Below, in pieces: positions 28,425 to 32,516 of a DNA stretch of 32,516 nucleotides. This DNA is from Sphingomonas sp. 37zxx. Its GTDB lineage: Bacteria; Pseudomonadota; Alphaproteobacteria; Sphingomonadales; Sphingomonadaceae. A program made the position numbers and the translations under genes. Each line of letters starts with the position of its first letter. Within the stretch, counting starts at the first letter, position 1. The notes beneath the pieces were generated by a model. That model had not been told where the DNA came from and searched no databases. It saw only the letters and a list, made by a program, of their open reading frames with translations. The DNA lies in assembly GCF_000786205.1 (NCBI RefSeq), contig NZ_JROH01000044.1, positions 1 to 32,516 of the forward strand, given 5' to 3'.

Positions 28425-29129
28425 ATGACCACACACATCCTGCTGACCGGCGCGAGCCGGGGCATCGGTGCGGCGATCGCGACCGCGTTCGATGCCGATC
28501 CGGGCGTTCGCATCGCCTGCCAATCGACCAGCGGCGATCTTGCCGCCGACTTTGCCGACCCTGCCGCTCCGGCTGACCTGTGGGCGCGTGCGCTCGATCG
28601 GCTGGACGGGCGGATCGACGTGCTGGTGAACAATGCCGGGGTGTTCGAGGATTCGCCGCTCGACGCCGATCACGCCGATTGGGTCGCCGCGTGGGAGCGG
28701 ACGATGCGGATCAACCTGACCGCCAGCGCCGAATTGTGCCGGCTGGCGGTGCGCCATTGGCAGCAGAGCGGGCGCGAGGGACGGATCGTCAACATCGCCA
28801 GCCGCGCCGCCTATCGCGGCGACAGCCCCGCGCACTGGCATTATGCCGCGTCGAAGGCGGGGATGGTCGGCATGACCAAGACGATCGCCCGTGGCTATGC
28901 GCGCGAGGGCATTCTTGCCTTTGCGATCTGCCCGGGCTTCACGATGACCGGCATGGCCGAGGATTATCTGGCGAGCCGAGGCGGCGACAAATTGCTGGCC
29001 GACATTCCACTGGGGCGAGTCGCCGACCCGCAAGAGATCGCGACGATGGCGCGATTCTGTGCGATCGAGGCCCCCGCATCGATGACCGGCGCGGTGCTCG
29101 ACGCCAATGGCGCGAGCTATGTACGATGA
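28425..29129 (+). CDS. Short-chain dehydrogenase/reductase
   Basis: A 234-aa classical SDR. Cofactor motif TGASRGIG (residues 8-15), NNAG (69-72), catalytic Ser126, Tyr140 and Lys144 (HYAASKAG) and the PG turn CPGFTMTGM are all present, so it should be an active NAD(P)-dependent oxidoreductase. The overall look, with the C-terminal GAVLDANGASYVR, is that of FabG-like family members; substrate not determinable. No clear Shine-Dalgarno precedes ATG 28425. Its stop codon overlaps the prmA start (ATGA), so it is translationally coupled to prmA, a pairing without an obvious metabolic reason. Confidence 0.88.
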   Translation: MTTHILLTGASRGIGAAIATAFDADPGVRIACQSTSGDLAADFADPAAPADLWARALDRLDGRIDVLVNNAGVFEDSPLDADHADWVAAWERTMRINLTASAELCRLAVRHWQQSGREGRIVNIASRAAYRGDSPAHWHYAASKAGMVGMTKTIARGYAREGILAFAICPGFTMTGMAEDYLASRGGDKLLADIPLGRVADPQEIATMARFCAIEAPASMTGAVLDANGASYVR

Positions 29130-30040
29130 GTGATAGCTGGAAGATCACGCTGCCCTGCACCCGCGCCGAGGCCGAGGCGATCGACCCCGAGGGCGAGGCT
29201 TTTGCCGAATTCGGCGCGCCGCCGGTGCTGATGACTCGCGAGCTGACCGAGGACGATGTCGAGGATTGGGTGATCGAAGCCTATTTCCAGGACAAGCCCG
29301 GCGCGCGCGAGATCGCGGTGCTGCGCCGGCTGGTGCCGAGCGCGGCGGCGACCAAGGCTGCGCCCGAGCGGATCATCGAGGCCGATTGGGTGACGCTGAG
29401 CCAGGCGGGGCTCGATCCGGTGGTGGCCGGGCGATTCTATGTCCACACCAGCGCCAATCGCGGCGAAGTGCCGCCGGGCTTGCGCGCATTCCATATCGAG
29501 GCGGGGCTGGCGTTCGGCACCGGTCATCACGAGACGACCACCGGCTGTCTGCTGACGCTGGAGGCGATGCGCGCGCGCGGAACGGTGGTGCGGAACCTGA
29601 TCGATGTCGGCACCGGCACCGGGCTGCTGGCATTTGCGGGCATGCATTTATGGCCCCATGCGCGCGCGACGGCATCGGACATCGACCCGATTTCGATCGA
29701 CGTGACGCGCGAGAATGCGGCGGCCAATGGCGTCAGGATCGGGGCGGGGCCGGGCCAGGTGGCGCTGGCGGTGGCACCGGGAATGGCGCACGACCTGATC
29801 GAGCGGCGCGCGCCCTATGATCTGGTGCTGGCCAACATCATCGCCGCGCCGCTGATCGAGCTGGCCCCGGTGATCGCGGCGGCGGTGGCACCCGGCGGTA
29901 CGGTGGTGCTGGCGGGGCTGCTCAATCGCCAGGCGGCGGATGTCGCGCGCGCCTATCGCCGCTACGGGCTGCGGCTGGCGGGGAAGGTGACGCTGGGCGA
30001 TTGGCCGACGCTGCGGATGGTGCGGCGGGCGATTAGGTAA
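29126..30040 (+). CDS. prmA: Ribosomal protein L11 methyltransferase
   Basis: A 304-aa SAM-dependent methyltransferase that trimethylates ribosomal protein L11. Residues 130-140 or so carry FGTGHHETTTG, the PrmA-specific motif ahead of the SAM site; LIDVGTGTGLLAFAG (about 157-171) is motif I, ASDIDPISIDVTRENAAANG motif II, and DLVLANIIAAPLIEL motif IV (normally NILA). The N-terminal substrate-recognition domain is present and acidic (LTEDDVEDWVIEAYF). ATG 29126 overlaps the upstream SDR stop codon by 4 bp. It converges with the phenylalanine hydroxylase gene across a long inverted repeat. Confidence 0.93.
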   Translation: MSDSWKITLPCTRAEAEAIDPEGEAFAEFGAPPVLMTRELTEDDVEDWVIEAYFQDKPGAREIAVLRRLVPSAAATKAAPERIIEADWVTLSQAGLDPVVAGRFYVHTSANRGEVPPGLRAFHIEAGLAFGTGHHETTTGCLLTLEAMRARGTVVRNLIDVGTGTGLLAFAGMHLWPHARATASDIDPISIDVTRENAAANGVRIGAGPGQVALAVAPGMAHDLIERRAPYDLVLANIIAAPLIELAPVIAAAVAPGGTVVLAGLLNRQAADVARAYRRYGLRLAGKVTLGDWPTLRMVRRAIR

Positions 30041-30058
30041 AGGGGGCTAACACTTCCA

Positions 30059-30150
30059 TCATTCCCGCGCAGGCGGGGATCCATATTGGCTGACGGTTCC
30101 GCAGGAGCGGCGACGTTCGCCAATATGGATCCCCGCCTGCGCGGGGATGA
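30059..30150. repeat. Long inverted repeat between convergent prmA and phhA
   Basis: Arms 30059-30090 and 30119-30150 are inverted copies matching at 31 of 32 positions (27 bp perfect, 30064-30090 against 30119-30145), with a 28-nt loop. Each arm also contains its own small palindrome (CCCGC GCAG GCGGG type, typical of dispersed alphaproteobacterial repeats). It fills nearly the whole spacer between the prmA stop (30040) and the phhA stop (30154), and would form a very stable hairpin in either transcript, serving as a two-way terminator or block. Confidence 0.85.
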
Positions 30151-30153
30151 CGA

Positions 30154-31032
30154 TTATGGCGAGGGAACGGCTTTCCTTTGAGCATAAGCCTGGGTGCCGC
30201 GATGAATCACCTCGTCGCCCTCGACGATCTGCGCCACCGGGATTGCGGGCAGCGGCAGTATCTCTTCGTACAGCGGCGCGAAATCGGTTTCGATCGTCAG
30301 CCGCAGCAATTCGTCGAAGCTGGGGATGACGAAGTAATTCTGCTGGAAATCGTCGATCCGATATTCGGTTCGCATCACCCGGCGCAGATCGAAGCCGATC
30401 CGGTTGGGGCTGGGATCATCGAGCGCGAACACGCTTTCGGCCGACGACGACACGATTCCCGAACCATAGATCCGCAGATCGCCGTCCTCGCGCACCAGCC
30501 CGAATTCGACGGTGTACCAATATAGCCGCGCAAGCTGGCTCAGCGCGCCGAGTTCGAGCGCGCGCTGGCCGCCACGGCCATAGGCTTCGAGATAATCGGC
30601 GAACACCGGATCGGCGAGCATCGGCACATGGCCGAACACGTCATGGAAAACGTCGGGCTCTTGCAGATAGTCGAGCTGGTCGGGGCGGCGGATGAAATTG
30701 CCCGATACGAAGCGGCGATTGGCCATGTGATCGAAAAACACGTCGTCGGGCACCAGGCCGGGCACGGCGATGACCTGCCAGCCGGTGAGCTTCATCAGCC
30801 GTTCGGACAATTCATCGAAGTTCGGGATGCCGCCTTCGGACAGTTTCAGCGCATCGAGCCCGCGCAGATAGGCTTTCGACGCGCGACCGGGCAGCAATTT
30901 GATCTGGCGGGCGTACAGCGTGTCCCACACCGCATGTTCTTCGGGCGTGTAGCGGTCCCAGCCCTGGGGGATGGTCCAGTCGGCGGATGCGCCCTGCGGC
31001 GGCTTTTCGAGGATGTGGGTTTGATCGGACAT
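30154..31032 (-). CDS. phhA: Phenylalanine 4-hydroxylase
   Basis: A 292-aa tetrahydropterin-dependent iron monooxygenase converting phenylalanine to tyrosine. Iron ligands are His130 and His135 in DVFHDVFGHVPML and Glu176 in YWYTVEFGLV; FIRRPDQLDYLQEPD and RIYGSGIVSS are also typical. The length matches the single-domain bacterial enzyme, with no regulatory ACT domain. The start is taken as ATG 31032 (AGGG eight bases upstream); ATG 31038 two codons earlier is an alternative. The partner pterin dehydratase gene phhB is not in the window. Only 26 bp separate it from the divergent DUF2459 gene. Confidence 0.95.
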   Translation of the reverse strand: MSDQTHILEKPPQGASADWTIPQGWDRYTPEEHAVWDTLYARQIKLLPGRASKAYLRGLDALKLSEGGIPNFDELSERLMKLTGWQVIAVPGLVPDDVFFDHMANRRFVSGNFIRRPDQLDYLQEPDVFHDVFGHVPMLADPVFADYLEAYGRGGQRALELGALSQLARLYWYTVEFGLVREDGDLRIYGSGIVSSSAESVFALDDPSPNRIGFDLRRVMRTEYRIDDFQQNYFVIPSFDELLRLTIETDFAPLYEEILPLPAIPVAQIVEGDEVIHRGTQAYAQRKAVPSP

Positions 31033-31058
31033 AGGCATGGCCCTAGCATGCACCTGCG

Positions 31059-31742
31059 ATGACACGAAATAGCCAAGGGCAAGGTGGGTGGCGATCAACA
31101 GGCGGCGCGGCGGTGGCCGTGCTGTTGTTGCTGGCGGTGATCGGCTATGGCTATGTCGTTGCGGGGCTGGTGGCGGGGGCGGTGCCGGTGAACGCCGAGT
31201 GGCGCGAGCCGGCGCAGGGCATCGAGGTGTTCGTCGAGGATAATGGCGTGCATACCGGCATCGCGCTGCCCAAGGCGTTGCTGGCAGGCGCGCTCGACGG
31301 GCTGGTCGCGCCTGACGACATCGCCGATCCGCGCTTTGCCGCGCATGAATGGCTGGTGGTCGGCTGGGGCGACCGCGCCTTTTATCTTGAAACGCCGACC
31401 TGGGCCGATGTTCGCCCGGCAACCGTGGCGGCGGCGTTGATCGGCAGCGACCGGACAGTGCTGCATGTCGAGCATATCGCCCGGCCACGCGGCGGGCCGC
31501 AGGTGCGCGCGATTCGGCTGCGGCCACAGGAATTCGCACGGCTGGTGGCGTTCGTGCGCGCGAGCTTCGCCGGGGGGCAAGCGGTGCGCGGCTATGCGGC
31601 CTATGACGCCTTTTATCCCGCCAATGGCCGTTACAACGCGGCGCACCCCTGCAACGACTGGACCGGGGCCGCCTTTCGCGCGGCGGGGGTGCGGATGGGG
31701 GCGTGGACGCCGTTTTCACAGACGGTGATGTGGTGGTTATAG
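31059..31742 (+). CDS. TIGR02117/DUF2459 family membrane-anchored protein
   Basis: A 227-aa protein with one N-terminal hydrophobic helix (residues 17-40, AAVAVLLLLAVIGYGYVVAGLV), probably a signal anchor leaving the rest in the periplasm. Segments VFVEDNGVHTGIALPK, HEWLVVGWGDRAFYLETPTW and YNAAHPCNDWTGAAFRAAGV fit the DUF2459/TIGR02117 family. The spaced His (HTG), Asp/Arg (WGDRAF) and Cys (PCNDWT) residues recall a papain-like or NlpC-like hydrolase layout, but activity is not established. ATG 31059. It overlaps the following hydrolase gene by 10-40 bp depending on that start. Confidence 0.82.
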   Translation: MTRNSQGQGGWRSTGGAAVAVLLLLAVIGYGYVVAGLVAGAVPVNAEWREPAQGIEVFVEDNGVHTGIALPKALLAGALDGLVAPDDIADPRFAAHEWLVVGWGDRAFYLETPTWADVRPATVAAALIGSDRTVLHVEHIARPRGGPQVRAIRLRPQEFARLVAFVRASFAGGQAVRGYAAYDAFYPANGRYNAAHPCNDWTGAAFRAAGVRMGAWTPFSQTVMWWL

Positions 31743-32419
31743 GCCCGCCGTCGAAGCTGCGGCTGCTCACCGAAGTGCCGCGCGCGGTGATCGGGGTCGG
31801 CGGACTGCCCTTTGCCCGCCGCGCGCTGATGAACGCGCCGCGCGGCGACGGGCGGCGGGTGATGCTGCTGCCCGGGTTGTTCAACGGCGACCGGTCAAAC
31901 CTCGTGCTGCGGCGCTATCTTAAAGCGCTCGGCTATCGCGCCGACGGTTGGGGACTGGGGCGCAATTTCGGGCAGCGCGCGATCGGTGCCGATGGCGAGC
32001 GGCTGTTTTCGGCGATCGAGGCGATGGGCGGCGGCGAGCCGGTGACGCTGGTGGGAGTGAGCCTGGGCGGCATCATGGCGCGCATCGCGGCGCATCGCCA
32101 CCCCGAGCTGGTGCGCGAAGTGGTGACGATCAGCTCGCCCTTTGCCGGGCCGCCGAGCGCCACCAATGTGTGGCGGGTGTACGAGCTGTTATCGGGCGTC
32201 CGCGTCGACGATCCCGAAGTGATCGCCTTTGCCGCGCTCGCCGCCGAGCATCCCCCGGTGCCCACCACCGCGATCTGGAGCGCCAGCGACGGCTTCGTCA
32301 ACGGCGCGATCTGCCGCGACGATCGCTGCCGCTCGATCGAGATACGCAGCAGCCATGTATGGGTGCAGCACAACCCGCAGGTGCTGCGCGCGGTGGCAGG
32401 GGTGCTGGGCGGGGGCTGA
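31730..32419 (+). CDS. Alpha/beta hydrolase
   Basis: A 229-aa alpha/beta hydrolase-fold protein. VMLLPGLFNGD is the oxyanion strand, LVGVSLGGIMARI contains the nucleophile elbow (G-x-S-x-G), and SSHVWVQHNP the likely catalytic His; TAIWSASDGFVNG probably supplies the Asp. The fold is close to lipase- or PGAP1-like hydrolases; the substrate is unknown. The start is uncertain: GTG codons in frame at 31703, 31730 and 31733 all overlap the upstream gene, and none has a strong ribosome site. 31730 is chosen because the family-like sequence PPSKLRLLTEVPRA follows shortly. Co-transcribed with the DUF2459 gene. Confidence 0.78.
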   Translation: MVVIGPPSKLRLLTEVPRAVIGVGGLPFARRALMNAPRGDGRRVMLLPGLFNGDRSNLVLRRYLKALGYRADGWGLGRNFGQRAIGADGERLFSAIEAMGGGEPVTLVGVSLGGIMARIAAHRHPELVREVVTISSPFAGPPSATNVWRVYELLSGVRVDDPEVIAFAALAAEHPPVPTTAIWSASDGFVNGAICRDDRCRSIEIRSSHVWVQHNPQVLRAVAGVLGGG

Positions 32420-32453
32420 CGGATGCCCTGAACGCAAGGGCGGGGCGCTAGGT

Positions 32454-32516
32454 TCAAGATCGAAAAATATGGCCGTCAACTTTCGCCCACAGCACGAAGC
32501 CGCTGCGCGGCAGAGG
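32454..32516 (-). CDS. Possible C-terminal end of a gene entering from the right
   Basis: The minus strand is open for 20 codons from the window edge to TGA at 32454-32456, giving the tail PLPRSGFVLWAKVDGHIFRS. It would converge with the alpha/beta hydrolase gene. The stretch is too short to be sure; a plus-strand ATG at 32469 with an open frame to the window end competes with it. Confidence 0.25.
   Translation of the reverse strand, partial: PLPRSGFVLWAKVDGHIFRS

Noticed and set aside
28580..29125. An open frame running upstream of prmA in the same frame
   Set aside because: The first 180 codons lie inside the SDR gene in another frame; PrmA homology starts only at ATG 29126.

Overview
The window looks like a chromosomal segment of a high-GC alphaproteobacterium of the order Sphingomonadales (Sphingomonas-like). 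The grounds are the protein sequences, the layout of the mdh/suc/sdh genes, a CIRCE-controlled groESL operon, a CarD-type regulator, and many short GC-rich palindromes between genes. No rRNA, tRNA, CRISPR array, integrase or insertion sequence was found. Assignments rest on motif reading and remembered family features; no database search was run.

Layout. 1-2287 (mostly minus strand): a possible 14-codon gene end, two tandem secreted head-GIN (DUF2807) proteins with a palindrome over their likely promoter, and a CarD-family regulator. 2288-4830: a hairpin-rich spacer, then groEL and groES behind a perfect CIRCE operator. 4966-9724 (mixed strands): signal peptide peptidase SppA, a DUF2490 protein, a TRIC-type channel, a cupin and an unknown secreted protein. 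9834-25443 is one 15.6 kb minus-strand run centred on the TCA cycle. In transcription order it reads sdhC, sdhD, sdhA, hicB-like, broken hicA, ClpP-like protease, sdhB, hotdog thioesterase, zapE, mdh, unknown secreted protein, sucD, sucA, sucB, GIY-YIG nuclease, lpd. 25607-32419: two tandem soluble chemoreceptors with globin-like N-termini, an SDR oxidoreductase coupled to prmA, a convergent phenylalanine 4-hydroxylase, a DUF2459/TIGR02117 protein and an alpha/beta hydrolase.

Function. SdhCDAB, Mdh, SucD and SucA-SucB-Lpd cover 2-oxoglutarate to oxaloacetate except fumarase and the SucC half of succinyl-CoA synthetase. SucC would be expected between mdh and sucD; an unknown exported protein sits there instead. 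The run is interrupted by accessory material: a DUF1902/HicA pair and a ClpP-like protease separate sdhA from sdhB, a mosaic of palindromes separates sucD from sucA, and a GIY-YIG gene bracketed by two near-identical palindromes separates sucB from lpd.

Most notable observations: (1) the hicA frame carries a TAG at codon 3 beside an intact antitoxin-like gene; (2) the palindrome-GIY-YIG-palindrome unit looks like a compact transposable or REP-associated module; (3) the tandem chemoreceptors share an almost identical 141-bp tract and seem to lack the globin proximal histidine; (4) an imperfect 34-bp palindrome overlaps the putative promoter of the head-GIN genes. I found no clear undescribed multi-gene system; the GIY-YIG/palindrome module and the sdh-embedded toxin/protease island are the best candidates for follow-up.
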